Shown: positions 33,071 to 42,291 of the stretch, in pieces
Numbering within the stretch: the stretch's first letter is position 1
Layout of the letters: every line of letters starts with the position of its first letter
Assembly: GCF_958439165.1 (NCBI RefSeq)
Contig: NZ_OY288142.1
Span: forward strand, 1 to 64,000
Source: an uncultured Hydrogenophaga sp.
Lineage (GTDB): Bacteria; Pseudomonadota; Gammaproteobacteria; Burkholderiales; Burkholderiaceae_C
Length of the DNA: 64,000 nt
Direction: 5' to 3'
The notes under the pieces: generated by a model
What the model was told of the DNA's origin: nothing
What the model saw: only the letters and a program-made list of their open reading frames with translations
The model's database searches: none
Program-made: the position numbers and the translations under genes

Positions 33071-33501
33071 CAGCGGTAGGCGGGCAGGGCCCGGCAATCG
33101 GTCAGCAAGGTCTGTTCGCGGGCGGTGTCGCTGGCTTCCATGAAGCGCAGCGAGCCTTCATCGCCTTGGGTGTGCCAGCGCAGGCTGTGCTGTTCGTCCA
33201 GCGCGATGTAGCGGGCGCCCGAGGCGGCCGGGCGGTTCAGCAGCAGGGCGGTGCGGCCGTCGAAGTGAAGGCTGGCAAAGGAACGCCCGTCGCTCAGGTT
33301 GAGGTAGATCACGTCCAGCTGTGCGCCACCGCTGCAGCGGTAGCGCACCGTGCGGGTCTGGAAACGGTCGCCTTCGATCAGGCCCGGCAACGGCGCGGCG
33401 GCGTCCGCCCTGCCGTGCCGGTGCGGCTGGGCGCAGCCGGCCAGCGCGGTGAGCGACAGCGCGGCAGCCAGCAGGCCGGTGCGCCAGGGCAATGCGGTCA
33501 T
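33070..33501 (-). CDS. MliC-like lysozyme inhibitor lipoprotein
   Basis: A 143-aa lipoprotein (lipobox LTALAGC, Cys at about 22). The C-terminal part matches the MliC/PliC fold: VRYRCSGGAQLDVIYLN, ALLLNRPAASGARYIAL, LRWHTQGDEGSL. These proteins block host or competitor C-type lysozyme in the periplasm or outer membrane. It sits between phoH (11 bp) and ybeY (overlap), an unusual insertion into a conserved operon. Confidence 0.85.
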   Translation of the reverse strand: MTALPWRTGLLAAALSLTALAGCAQPHRHGRADAAAPLPGLIEGDRFQTRTVRYRCSGGAQLDVIYLNLSDGRSFASLHFDGRTALLLNRPAASGARYIALDEQHSLRWHTQGDEGSLRFMEASDTAREQTLLTDCRALPAYR

Positions 33502-33512
33502 GGCCGGTTCCT

Positions 33513-34493
<981 letters not shown>

Positions 34494-34525
34494 GCTGATA
34501 ATTCCGGAGCAAAACAGGAGCCCCG

Positions 34526-35107
34526 ATGATAGGCAAGTTGACCGGCCAGCTGCTGGAGAAGAACCCGCCCCAGATCCTGGTGGATTGCCATGGCGTGGGC
34601 TACGAGGTGGATGTGCCCATGAGCACCTTCTACCAGCTGCCCGCCACCGGGCAGGCCGTGTCGCTGCTGACCCATTTCGTGGTCCGGGAGGACGCCCAGA
34701 TCCTCTACGGCTTCGCCACGGCCGCCGAACGCGAGGCCTTCCGGCAGCTGATCCGCATCAGCGGTGTGGGCCCGCGCACCGCGCTGTCGGTGCTCTCCGG
34801 CATGAGCGTGACCGAGCTGGCCCAGGCGGTGACCGCCCAGGAAGCCGGCCGCATCGTCAAGGTGCCCGGTATCGGCAAGAAGACGGCCGAACGCCTGCTG
34901 CTCGAACTCAAGGGCAAGCTGGGTGCCGACCTGCCGGCCCTGGGCGCTGCGGCCAGCGCCGTCGGTGACGCGGCAGCCGACATCCAGCAGGCCCTCATGG
35001 CCCTGGGCTACAACGAGAAGGACGCAGCCGCGGCGCTCAAGGCCTTGCCTGCCGGCGTGGGCGTGGCCGAGGGCATCAAGCTGGCGCTCAAGGCGCTGGC
35101 GAGGTAA
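34526..35107 (+). CDS. ruvA: Holliday junction DNA helicase subunit RuvA
   Basis: A 193-aa junction-recognition subunit of the RuvAB branch-migration motor. Seen: MIGKLTGQLLEKNPPQILVD (OB domain), helix-hairpin-helix ISGVGPRTALSVLSG and VPGIGKKTAERLLLEL, and the C-terminal RuvB-contacting domain (ALMALGYNEKDAAAAL). CAGGAG lies before its ATG. ruvB starts 3 bp after the stop. Confidence 0.97.
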   Translation: MIGKLTGQLLEKNPPQILVDCHGVGYEVDVPMSTFYQLPATGQAVSLLTHFVVREDAQILYGFATAAEREAFRQLIRISGVGPRTALSVLSGMSVTELAQAVTAQEAGRIVKVPGIGKKTAERLLLELKGKLGADLPALGAAASAVGDAAADIQQALMALGYNEKDAAAALKALPAGVGVAEGIKLALKALAR

Positions 35108-35110
35108 TCC

Positions 35111-36169
35111 ATGGGCATCCAGACCGACGACTTCGCTCCGGCACCGCGTGTGGTGTCGGCCACCCCCGTGTCGCCGAAGGAAGAAGCCATCGAGCGCGCG
35201 CTGCGGCCCAAGCTGCTGGACGAGTATGTGGGCCAGCAGAAGGTCCGCGAGCAGCTGGAGATCTTCATCGGCGCAGCGCGAAAGCGCAGCGAGGCGCTCG
35301 ACCATGTGCTGCTGTTCGGCCCGCCGGGCCTGGGCAAGACGACGCTCTCGCACATCATTGCCCAGGAGCTGGGGGTCAACCTGCGCCAGACCAGCGGGCC
35401 GGTGCTGGAGAAGCCGCGCGACCTGGCCGCGCTGCTGACCAACCTGGAGCCCAACGATGTGCTGTTCATCGACGAGATCCACCGCCTGAGCCCGGTGGTG
35501 GAGGAGATCCTCTACCCCGCGCTGGAGGACTACCAGATCGACATCATGATCGGCGAGGGGCCGGCGGCGCGCAGCATCAAGCTCGACCTGCAGCCCTTCA
35601 CGCTGGTGGGCGCCACCACCCGCGCCGGCATGCTGACCAACCCGCTGCGCGACCGTTTCGGCATCGTGGCCCGGCTGGAGTTCTACACACCGGCCGAACT
35701 GGCCCGCATCGTGCAGCGCAGCGCGCGGCTGCTGAATGCGCCGATGGACGAAGAGGGCGGCTTCGAGATCGCCCGACGTTCGCGCGGCACGCCCCGCATC
35801 GCCAACCGGCTGCTGCGCCGGGTGCGCGACTATGCCGACGTCAAGGGCAGCGGCACCATCACCCACGACATCGCCCAGAAGGCGCTGGCCATGCTGGACG
35901 TCGACCCCCAGGGCTTCGACCTGATGGACCGCAAGCTGCTGGAGGCGGTGATCCACCGTTTCGACGGCGGGCCGGTGGGGCTGGACAACATCGCTGCCAG
36001 CATCGGCGAGGAGCGCGACACCATCGAGGACGTGATCGAGCCTTATCTGATCCAGCAGGGTTTCCTGCAACGCACGCCGCGCGGCCGCACCGCCACGCTG
36101 GCCGCCTACCGCCATCTCGGCGTCAGCCCGCCCCGCACCGAGGGTGGCCTGTTCACCCCCGACACCTGA
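35111..36169 (+). CDS. ruvB: Holliday junction DNA helicase RuvB
   Basis: A 352-aa AAA+ motor driving branch migration. Walker A GPPGLGKT at residues 70-77, Walker B LFIDEIHRLSP, sensor ATTRAGMLTNPLRDRFG, and the C-terminal winged helix (YLIQQGFLQRTPRGRTAT) are intact. ruvA and ruvB are adjacent with no ruvC here. Confidence 0.98.
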   Translation: MGIQTDDFAPAPRVVSATPVSPKEEAIERALRPKLLDEYVGQQKVREQLEIFIGAARKRSEALDHVLLFGPPGLGKTTLSHIIAQELGVNLRQTSGPVLEKPRDLAALLTNLEPNDVLFIDEIHRLSPVVEEILYPALEDYQIDIMIGEGPAARSIKLDLQPFTLVGATTRAGMLTNPLRDRFGIVARLEFYTPAELARIVQRSARLLNAPMDEEGGFEIARRSRGTPRIANRLLRRVRDYADVKGSGTITHDIAQKALAMLDVDPQGFDLMDRKLLEAVIHRFDGGPVGLDNIAASIGEERDTIEDVIEPYLIQQGFLQRTPRGRTATLAAYRHLGVSPPRTEGGLFTPDT

Positions 36170-36182
36170 CGCCGCTGCTGCC

Positions 36183-37214
36183 ATGTCGTCCCGCCCGGCC
36201 ACCTTGCCCCCGCAGGACAACGCCACCACGGCGCTGTACCGGGCTGCGCTCGGCCCGGTGGGCGCCAGCTACTACCTGAGGGTTTTCGGCCGGTTCGACG
36301 AGGCCGGCCTGCCCGGGCCGGCCTGGAACACCATGGCTGCCTGTTTCACGCTGGGGTGGTTGATCTACCGCCGGCTGTGGGGCGCCGCCTTCTCCTATGC
36401 CGTGCTGCTGGCAGGCCTGGCGGCCGCCTTGTGGTTCCAGGTCGGTCCCTGGATGGACTGGTCCGACCAGGCTCGGTGGGCTGCAGCGGCAGCCCTGGCC
36501 GCAGCCCTGTGGCTGCTGCCCGGCTTCTATGCCAACGTGCTGTTGCATGGCGAACTGCGCCGCCGCATGACCGAAGCGGTCCGCGAGGTCGCCACCGTGC
36601 AGCAAGCCCGCGAGCGGCTGGCGGCCCAGGCCAGCGGTCCGGCCTTGCTGGGGCTGCTGGTGTTCATGTACCTGGTGCTGGCCTCGGCTGCGGCCGGCTG
36701 GTGGTGGCAGCAGAGCCGGGGACGCCCTCTGCCGGTGACAGCCCTGATCGCTCCGCCAGCAGCGGCTCCCGTGGTGACTGCGGTGGCGGCTGCGGAGGTG
36801 CCACCGCCGGTTGCACCGCCTGCCGAGGTGGCTCCGCCCGCCACCCCCCCGACCCCGCCTGCCGTGTCGGCCGTGGAGACCGCTGCGGTCGAGCCGCCAC
36901 CCGGGCCGCCACCCGGGCCGCTGTCTGCGCCCCCTCCTGCAGCGGTGGCCGAACCCGCCACCGACGAGCCCATCCGCCCGCGCATCCGCGGCCATGGTGT
37001 GGCGGTCGGCATGTTCGCCGACGCCTCGAATGCGCAGCGGGTGGAAGCCCGCCTGCGCGATGCCGGCCTGCCGGTGTTGAGCGATCCGGTGGAGTCGTCG
37101 CGCGGCACACTGACCCGCGTGAGGGTCGGTCCGTTCGCCGACAAGGCGGCTGCCGATGCCGCGGCCCGGCAGATCCGGGGACTGGGTCTGGAGGCCCGGG
37201 TCTACGGGCCCTGA
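36183..37214 (+). CDS. SPOR domain membrane protein with DUF2628-like helices
   Basis: A 343-aa protein. The first half has several transmembrane helices (WNTMAACFTLGWLIYRRLW, then about 75-120 and 160-185) and resembles the DUF2628 type. A Pro/Ala-rich linker (about 190-270) leads to a C-terminal SPOR domain (GVAVGMFADASNAQRVEARL, VRVGPFADKAAAD). SPOR domains bind denuded septal glycan strands, so a role at the division site is likely. It starts 13 bp after ruvB. Confidence 0.85.
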   Translation: MSSRPATLPPQDNATTALYRAALGPVGASYYLRVFGRFDEAGLPGPAWNTMAACFTLGWLIYRRLWGAAFSYAVLLAGLAAALWFQVGPWMDWSDQARWAAAAALAAALWLLPGFYANVLLHGELRRRMTEAVREVATVQQARERLAAQASGPALLGLLVFMYLVLASAAAGWWWQQSRGRPLPVTALIAPPAAAPVVTAVAAAEVPPPVAPPAEVAPPATPPTPPAVSAVETAAVEPPPGPPPGPLSAPPPAAVAEPATDEPIRPRIRGHGVAVGMFADASNAQRVEARLRDAGLPVLSDPVESSRGTLTRVRVGPFADKAAADAAARQIRGLGLEARVYGP

Positions 37215-37235
37215 TGCCGGAGCGCCCGGGCCGGG

Positions 37236-38411
37236 TCAGCCCAGCGCCCCGCGGGCGTCGACGTGCAGCACCCGTTCGACCCGACCCGCTGCCAGCCCGC
37301 CCCGCACGCCGAACATCACCTCGTGCAGGTTGACGGTCGGGTCGCAATGACCCGGTATCAGCCAGACGGTATCGCCCAGTTCCGGCAGCGGCACGCCGGC
37401 CCTGGCCGGCTTCAGGATGCCGTGTTCATCCCCGCCATTGGAAAATTCCAGGCCGGCCGGATGGGCCACCCGTGGCAGGCCGCTGTCGATGGCATGGCTC
37501 TTGTGGCCGGCGTCGACCACGGCCCGATCGCTGCTGCGGCTCATCACCTGTGTCTTCACATGCAGCGCATGCTCGAACACCGGGGCTCCGGCCAGCGGCA
37601 GGTTGGCCGCATAGTCGGCGTCCATGAACAGGTAGGAGCCCGGCTGGATCTCGCCCCACAGGCCGCTGTCGGCTTCCAGCAGGAAGCTGCCGCTGCCGGC
37701 ACCGGTCACCAGCGGCACCTCGATCCCGGCCCGCGTCAGGGCCTCCTGCGTGATCCGTACCGCCTGCGCGGCGTGGTCGATGGCGGCTGCACGCTCCTCG
37801 GTGCTGCGCAGGTGCTGGGCTCGCCCGTGGTATGCCTGCAGGCCGGCGAATCGCAGCACAGGCAGCGACATCACCTGAATCGCCAGTGCCACCGCCGCCT
37901 CGCCGGGCGGCACGCCGCAGCGGTTCTGCCCGGCATCGATCTCGACGAACACCCCCACGGCACCGGACGCCGTCACCCCGGCTGCCGCCAGTGCCTTGCC
38001 CAGCCGGACGATGCCTTCGATGCTGTCCACCGCCAGGGCCCACCGCATGCCCGGCCGGGAGGCCACCGCCTGCGCCAGACGTTGCAGCTTTGAGGCATCG
38101 ACCACCTGGTTGCTGATGTAGATGTCGTCCACGCCGCCGGCGGCCAGGGCCAGCGCTTCGTCGGTCTTCTGCACGCACACGCCCACCGCGCCGTGGGCCA
38201 TCTGCAGCCGGCCCAGCTCGGCGCACTTGTGCATCTTGGCGTGCGGCCGCAGGCGCAGGCCACGTGCCGCGGCGAAAGCGGCCATGCGTTGCAGGTTGCG
38301 GTCCATGGCGTCGAGGTCGATCACCAGGGCCGGGGTGTCGATCGCCGCCACGCCCTGGCCGACCAGGGCCTGCGCCCTCTCCAGGCGCAGCGCGTGGGCC
38401 GTTTCAGGCAT
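37236..38411 (-). CDS. DSD1 family PLP enzyme (D-threonine aldolase / D-serine dehydratase-like)
   Basis: A 391-aa fold-type III PLP enzyme. The PLP lysine is Lys59 in RPHAKMHK after IDTPALVIDLDAMDRN. The C-terminal metal-site motif GHCDPTVNLHE fits the divalent-cation-dependent D-threonine aldolase/D-serine dehydratase group, which cleaves or dehydrates D-hydroxy-amino acids. Exact substrate is not decided by sequence. Its start overlaps the end of the histidine phosphatase gene by 8 bp, so the two are cotranscribed. Confidence 0.88.
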   Translation of the reverse strand: MPETAHALRLERAQALVGQGVAAIDTPALVIDLDAMDRNLQRMAAFAAARGLRLRPHAKMHKCAELGRLQMAHGAVGVCVQKTDEALALAAGGVDDIYISNQVVDASKLQRLAQAVASRPGMRWALAVDSIEGIVRLGKALAAAGVTASGAVGVFVEIDAGQNRCGVPPGEAAVALAIQVMSLPVLRFAGLQAYHGRAQHLRSTEERAAAIDHAAQAVRITQEALTRAGIEVPLVTGAGSGSFLLEADSGLWGEIQPGSYLFMDADYAANLPLAGAPVFEHALHVKTQVMSRSSDRAVVDAGHKSHAIDSGLPRVAHPAGLEFSNGGDEHGILKPARAGVPLPELGDTVWLIPGHCDPTVNLHEVMFGVRGGLAAGRVERVLHVDARGALG

Positions 38412-39042
38412 GTTGTTCGTCCAGACTGTCGGTCTGGAGGTGACGCACGTCGGCCCAGCCCACCAGTCCCAGTCCTTCGGGCGACCACAGCAGCCGGTTG
38501 ATGGCGGTGTTCGTCAGGGCCCAGCTGCGCGGCGCCTGCAGTTCCAGCCGGGTGGCGGCGCGGTACAGGACGTCCAGCACCCCGCCATGCACCACCATCA
38601 GCACCTGCTCGCCAGGGTGGCGTGCGGCCAGGCCGTTCACGGCGGTCAGCACCCGGTCCTGCAGCTGCAGCAGGGTTTCACCGCCGGGTGGGGCGAAATC
38701 GGGCATGCGCTTGCGCCAGGCCAGCGTCTCGGCCGGGAAACGCAGCTCCAGCTCGTCCCAGGTGTGGCCCTCGAAGCGGCCGAATCCGCGCTCGCGCAAG
38801 CCCATGTCGATGTGCACCGGCATGTCGCGCTGGTGCGCCACGGCCTCCGCGGTCTCGCGGGCCCGCTTCAGATCACTGGCGTAGATGGCCGCGAGCGGCT
38901 CCTCGCGCAGCGCCTCTGCCAGCCGGCCGGCCTGCCAGCGACCATGTTCGTTCAGCTCGATGTCGGTATGCCCCTGGATGCGGGTGTGGCGGTTCCAGGC
39001 GGTTTCGCCGTGGCGCACGGCCAGGATGCGGGTGGCTTCCAA
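38404..39042 (-). CDS. histidine phosphatase family protein
   Basis: A 212-aa phosphoglycerate-mutase-like phosphatase. The catalytic RHG motif is VRHGETAWN, the second His is in VVHGGVLDVLY, and YASDLKRARETAEA is family-typical. It resembles cofactor-independent GpmB/CobC-type small phosphatases; the substrate is unknown. The start appears to be TTG 39042. Confidence 0.88.
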   Translation of the reverse strand: MEATRILAVRHGETAWNRHTRIQGHTDIELNEHGRWQAGRLAEALREEPLAAIYASDLKRARETAEAVAHQRDMPVHIDMGLRERGFGRFEGHTWDELELRFPAETLAWRKRMPDFAPPGGETLLQLQDRVLTAVNGLAARHPGEQVLMVVHGGVLDVLYRAATRLELQAPRSWALTNTAINRLLWSPEGLGLVGWADVRHLQTDSLDEQHA

Positions 39043-39110
39043 TGTGGTCTCCCCGGTGCCTGCGCAGCACCAAGGCCCGAACTGTAGCGGCAGTCCGTGC
39101 CGTTCCGGTG

Positions 39111-39767
39111 TCAGCGGGGCACTTCGATGTCCACGCGGCGACGCCCTTCCCGTGGATTCGGGAAGCCTTGCAGGGCTGCATCGAGCATGGCCTGCCAGAG
39201 CGATTCGGTGCCGTTCCAGCGGCCGTCGTGGGCAGCGCTGGATTCATAGACGACCTGCCCGTTGGCGGCGTTGCGCACCAGCACCGTCACCCGACGCTGG
39301 TAATACGGCGACTCCAGCCTCGGAAAGACCGGCCCATGGAAGCCATATCCCGGGCCGTAGGGGTGGATCCAGCGCGGCCCGAACGGACCGTGAAAGCTGT
39401 CGTAGGGGCTCTCCCAGGGGGCCCGGGGCAGCTGCACCACCATGGCATTGACCTCCACCGACCAGGCTGCCCCCACGCCGCCGGCAGCGGGGGTCCAGCC
39501 GGCCCGGGCCAGTGACTGGACGGCCAGCCGCTCCAGCATGTCCTGGCTGGCGCCGGCGCGTCCGCCCTCCCGGGAGGGGGTGCGTTCAAAACGGAACACC
39601 TGCGGCGCCTGCGGGATGGCGCCGGCCCGATCGGCCCAGCGCGGATAGGTCTGCACCTCGTTGTCCACCAGCATCACGCTGGCGCATCCGCCCAGCGCCA
39701 GCGAGCTGCCCAGCAACAGGGCCAGGCCCAGGCGGCGCAGCATCAAGGGGATGTCTCGGGTCTGCAT
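39111..39767 (-). CDS. DUF4136-like lipoprotein
   Basis: A 218-aa predicted lipoprotein (LALGGC lipobox near residue 28). The body, VDNEVQTYPRWA, FRFERTPSREG, LVRNAANGQVVYESSAAHDG, matches the DUF4136 type, with a Pro/Gly/Tyr-rich insertion around residues 120-150 (PYDSFHGPFGPRW). Function unknown. It starts 24 bp after ttcA on the same strand. Confidence 0.8.
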   Translation of the reverse strand: MQTRDIPLMLRRLGLALLLGSSLALGGCASVMLVDNEVQTYPRWADRAGAIPQAPQVFRFERTPSREGGRAGASQDMLERLAVQSLARAGWTPAAGGVGAAWSVEVNAMVVQLPRAPWESPYDSFHGPFGPRWIHPYGPGYGFHGPVFPRLESPYYQRRVTVLVRNAANGQVVYESSAAHDGRWNGTESLWQAMLDAALQGFPNPREGRRRVDIEVPR

Positions 39768-39791
39768 GGTGGTGGGTTCGGTCCGGTGCGT

Positions 39792-40685
39792 TCAGTCGGC
39801 AGTGATCGGTATGACCGGCCGCGCCGGCGCCGGGTTCCCGGCCTCGACCGGAAGGCTCGGCATCTCGGTATCGAAGGCCTTGTCGCCTTCAGGATCGGCC
39901 ACACCGGTGGCTTCCAGCGTGTCGAACGGGAACAGCCGGCGATCGGCCAGGTGGCTGGGCACCACGTTCTGCAGGGCGCTGAACATGTTTTCCACACGGC
40001 CCGGGAACTTGGCTTCCCACTCGCGCAGCAGGTTGCCGACCTGCTTGCGCTGCAGGTTCTCCTGGCTGCCGCACAGCGTGCAGGGAATGATGGGGAACTG
40101 CTGCACCTCGGCCCAGCGGGTGAGGTCTTTTTCGGCCACGTAGGCCATGGGTCGGATCACCACATGGCGGCCGTCGTCGCTCACCAGCTTGGGCGGCATG
40201 CCCTTGAGCTTGGCGCCGAAGAACATGTTGAGCAGCAGCGTCTGCAGGATGTCGTCCCGGTGGTGGCCCAGGGCGATGCGGGTGCAGCCCAGCTCGTCGG
40301 CCACCCGGTACAGGATGCCCCGGCGCAGCCGGCTGCACAGGCTGCACAGCGTCTTGCCCTCGGGAATGACGCGCTTGACGATGGAGTAGGTGTCCTGGTT
40401 CTCGATGTGGAACTTCACACCCAGCTTCGACAGGTATTCGGGCAGCACGTGCTCCGGAAAGCCCGGCTGCTTCTGGTCCAGGTTGACCGCGATCAGCTCG
40501 AAGTTCACCGGCGCCCGCTTCTGCAGCTTGAGCAGGATGTCGAGCATGGCATAGCTGTCCTTGCCGCCGGACACGCAGACCATCACGCGGTCACCCTCGC
40601 CGATCATGTTGTAGTCGGTGATGGCGCGGCCGACCTCGCGGCACAGGCGCTTTTCGAGTTTGTGGTTTTCCAGTTCTTCGTTCAT
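39792..40685 (-). CDS. ttcA: tRNA 2-thiocytidine biosynthesis protein TtcA
   Basis: A 297-aa Fe-S ATP-pyrophosphatase that makes 2-thiocytidine at position 32 of tRNA. The PP-loop SGGKDS is at residues 39-44. The cluster cysteines appear as CSLC and CTLC. ALGHHRDD is the family motif. It follows the tandem folB genes by 13 bp. Homologues often sit beside folB-type genes in Burkholderiales (from memory). Confidence 0.96.
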   Translation of the reverse strand: MNEELENHKLEKRLCREVGRAITDYNMIGEGDRVMVCVSGGKDSYAMLDILLKLQKRAPVNFELIAVNLDQKQPGFPEHVLPEYLSKLGVKFHIENQDTYSIVKRVIPEGKTLCSLCSRLRRGILYRVADELGCTRIALGHHRDDILQTLLLNMFFGAKLKGMPPKLVSDDGRHVVIRPMAYVAEKDLTRWAEVQQFPIIPCTLCGSQENLQRKQVGNLLREWEAKFPGRVENMFSALQNVVPSHLADRRLFPFDTLEATGVADPEGDKAFDTEMPSLPVEAGNPAPARPVIPITAD

Positions 40686-40698
40686 GGCGGGGTTCCTT

Positions 40699-41085
40699 TC
40701 ACCACTGTCCGCTTTCCATGCGGATGGCCACTTCGCAGTCGTCGAAGATCTCCAGCTTGGCGATCTTGACCCGCACGCCGATCACGCCCGGCAGCTGCAT
40801 CAGCCGCCGCGCCAGCTTGCCGATCAGGCTCTCCAGCAGGTTCACATGTTCGGCGGTGCACTCGTCGATGATGATCTGCCGCACCTTGCGGTAGTCCAGC
40901 ACGTGGGTGATGTCGTCGTCGTGCGGGAGCAGGGGCTGGGTGCCCTGGTTGAGTTCGGCGTCCACCTGGATCGGCTGGGGGCTGAGCTTCTCATGGTCCA
41001 GGATGCCCAGGTTGGCATTGAAGCGCAGCCCGGTGAGCGTGAGTGTCTGGGTGCCTGCCTGCGTGCCCGATGACATGTGGTTCAT
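40699..41085 (-). CDS. dihydroneopterin aldolase family protein (second FolB copy)
   Basis: A 128-aa FolB-family protein: LTGLRFNANLGILDHEKLSPQPIQVDAEL, VLDYRKVRQIIIDEC, HVNLLESLIGKLARRLM. The family aldol-cleaves or epimerises dihydroneopterin in folate synthesis. ATG 41085 has GGAGG and overlaps the stop of the first folB (ATGA). Two folB-like genes in tandem suggest divided roles (for example aldolase and epimerase) or specialised pterins, which is inference. Confidence 0.88.
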   Translation of the reverse strand: MNHMSSGTQAGTQTLTLTGLRFNANLGILDHEKLSPQPIQVDAELNQGTQPLLPHDDDITHVLDYRKVRQIIIDECTAEHVNLLESLIGKLARRLMQLPGVIGVRVKIAKLEIFDDCEVAIRMESGQW

Positions 41086-41483
41086 GCCGCCTCCTGCGAC
41101 CGGATCCGGAACACCTCCACCCCCACTGCCTCGCAGTCGGGGTAGACGTCGGGCTTGCAGGTCGACAGGCGCACGGCCGCCACGCCCGGGTTCTGCAGCA
41201 GCCGCTCGACCAGCTCGTCCACCAGGGTTTCCTGCAGGCCGATATGGCCCTGGGCAATGCGTTGCGCCACCACCTCGCGCACGAAGTCGTAGTCCACCAC
41301 CTCGTCGATGCGGTCGCCCCTGGGCGTGGACTGTGCCAGCGGCACATACAGCTCGACATCGATCCACAGGCGCTGCGGCGCGGTCTTCTCGAAGTCGTGG
41401 ATGCCGATCTGCACCAGCACTTCGTGGCGGCGCAGGAACAGCTTGCGACAGCTCAGCAGCAGGGTGTTGAGGTCAGCGGTCAA
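41082..41483 (-). CDS. dihydroneopterin aldolase family protein (first FolB copy)
   Basis: A 133-aa FolB-family protein: LLLSCRKLFLRRHEVLVQIGIHDFEK, VVDYDFVREVVAQ, HIGLQETLVDELVERLL. It differs strongly from the second copy, so the duplication is old. The likely start is TTG 41483, with AGGAG before it, overlapping the end of the SDR gene by 11 bp. The chain SDR-folB-folB-ttcA is tightly coupled. Confidence 0.87.
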   Translation of the reverse strand: MTADLNTLLLSCRKLFLRRHEVLVQIGIHDFEKTAPQRLWIDVELYVPLAQSTPRGDRIDEVVDYDFVREVVAQRIAQGHIGLQETLVDELVERLLQNPGVAAVRLSTCKPDVYPDCEAVGVEVFRIRSQEAA

Positions 41484-42291
41484 GGGGCTTCTCCTGCATG
41501 AGTTCTTCCACCACGAACATGACATCGCGCTCCAGCGGCACCAGGTGCTGGCCGCTGTCCACATTCACTGTGGTGCCCGTGATGCCGTTGCTGCTGGCCA
41601 GGTAGACACAGGTCTGCGCCACCTGGGTCGGGTCGGTCGGCCTGCGCAGCAGGTTGACGCGGCTGGCGCGTTCGAAATTCTCGGGCTGCTGCGGGCCGCT
41701 CAGGTACATCAGGCCCGGCGCCACCGCGTTCACCCGCACCCCGGGGGCCAGGGCTTGGGCCTGCAGCGCCACCGAACGCTCCAGCGCCAGCTTGGAGACG
41801 GTGTAGGAGAAGTAGTCGCGATTGAGGTTGTGCACCTTCTGATCCAGGACGTGCAGCACGCAGGCGTCCGGCAGGGCATGGCGCTGCTGCATGCGGGCGA
41901 GTTCGCGGCCGAGCAGCAGCGGAGCGATCAGGTTCACTTCCAGCTGCACCCGTGCCATGGCCGGGTCGAAATCGATGCCGGTGTCGGGCTCGAAGGTGGA
42001 GGCGTTGTTCACCACCGCGCGGAGCGGCCCGCCCGTGGCTTCGATGTGGGCCATCATGGCCTCGACCTGGGCGCTGTCGGCCAGATCGGCCTTCACCGTG
42101 TCGATGCGGGCGCCACCCTGCCGCAGTTCGGTGGCCAGGGCCGAGGCGGCCTCGGCCGACCGGCTGTAGTGGCACCACACATGCCAGCCGGCCCGCGCAA
42201 ATGCGCGCACCAGTTCAGCGCCCAGGCGCAGCGAGCCGCCAGTGATCAGGACCGCGCCGGGCTGCGCGGCGCCGGTGAAAGAGGGATTCAT
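41473..42291 (-). CDS. FolM-like short-chain dehydrogenase (pterin reductase type)
   Basis: A 272-aa SDR. The NADP loop is TGGSLRLG, NNASTFEPD follows strand four, and the catalytic Tyr-x3-Lys is YTVSK in NLNRDYFSYTVSK. The motif VLDQKVHNLN and end TTVNVDSGQHL fit the FolM/PTR1-like pteridine reductase group. Beside two folB genes, dihydromonapterin or dihydrofolate reduction is plausible. Its ATG overlaps the start codon of the divergent methyltransferase gene. Confidence 0.85.
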   Translation of the reverse strand: MNPSFTGAAQPGAVLITGGSLRLGAELVRAFARAGWHVWCHYSRSAEAASALATELRQGGARIDTVKADLADSAQVEAMMAHIEATGGPLRAVVNNASTFEPDTGIDFDPAMARVQLEVNLIAPLLLGRELARMQQRHALPDACVLHVLDQKVHNLNRDYFSYTVSKLALERSVALQAQALAPGVRVNAVAPGLMYLSGPQQPENFERASRVNLLRRPTDPTQVAQTCVYLASSNGITGTTVNVDSGQHLVPLERDVMFVVEELMQEKPLDR

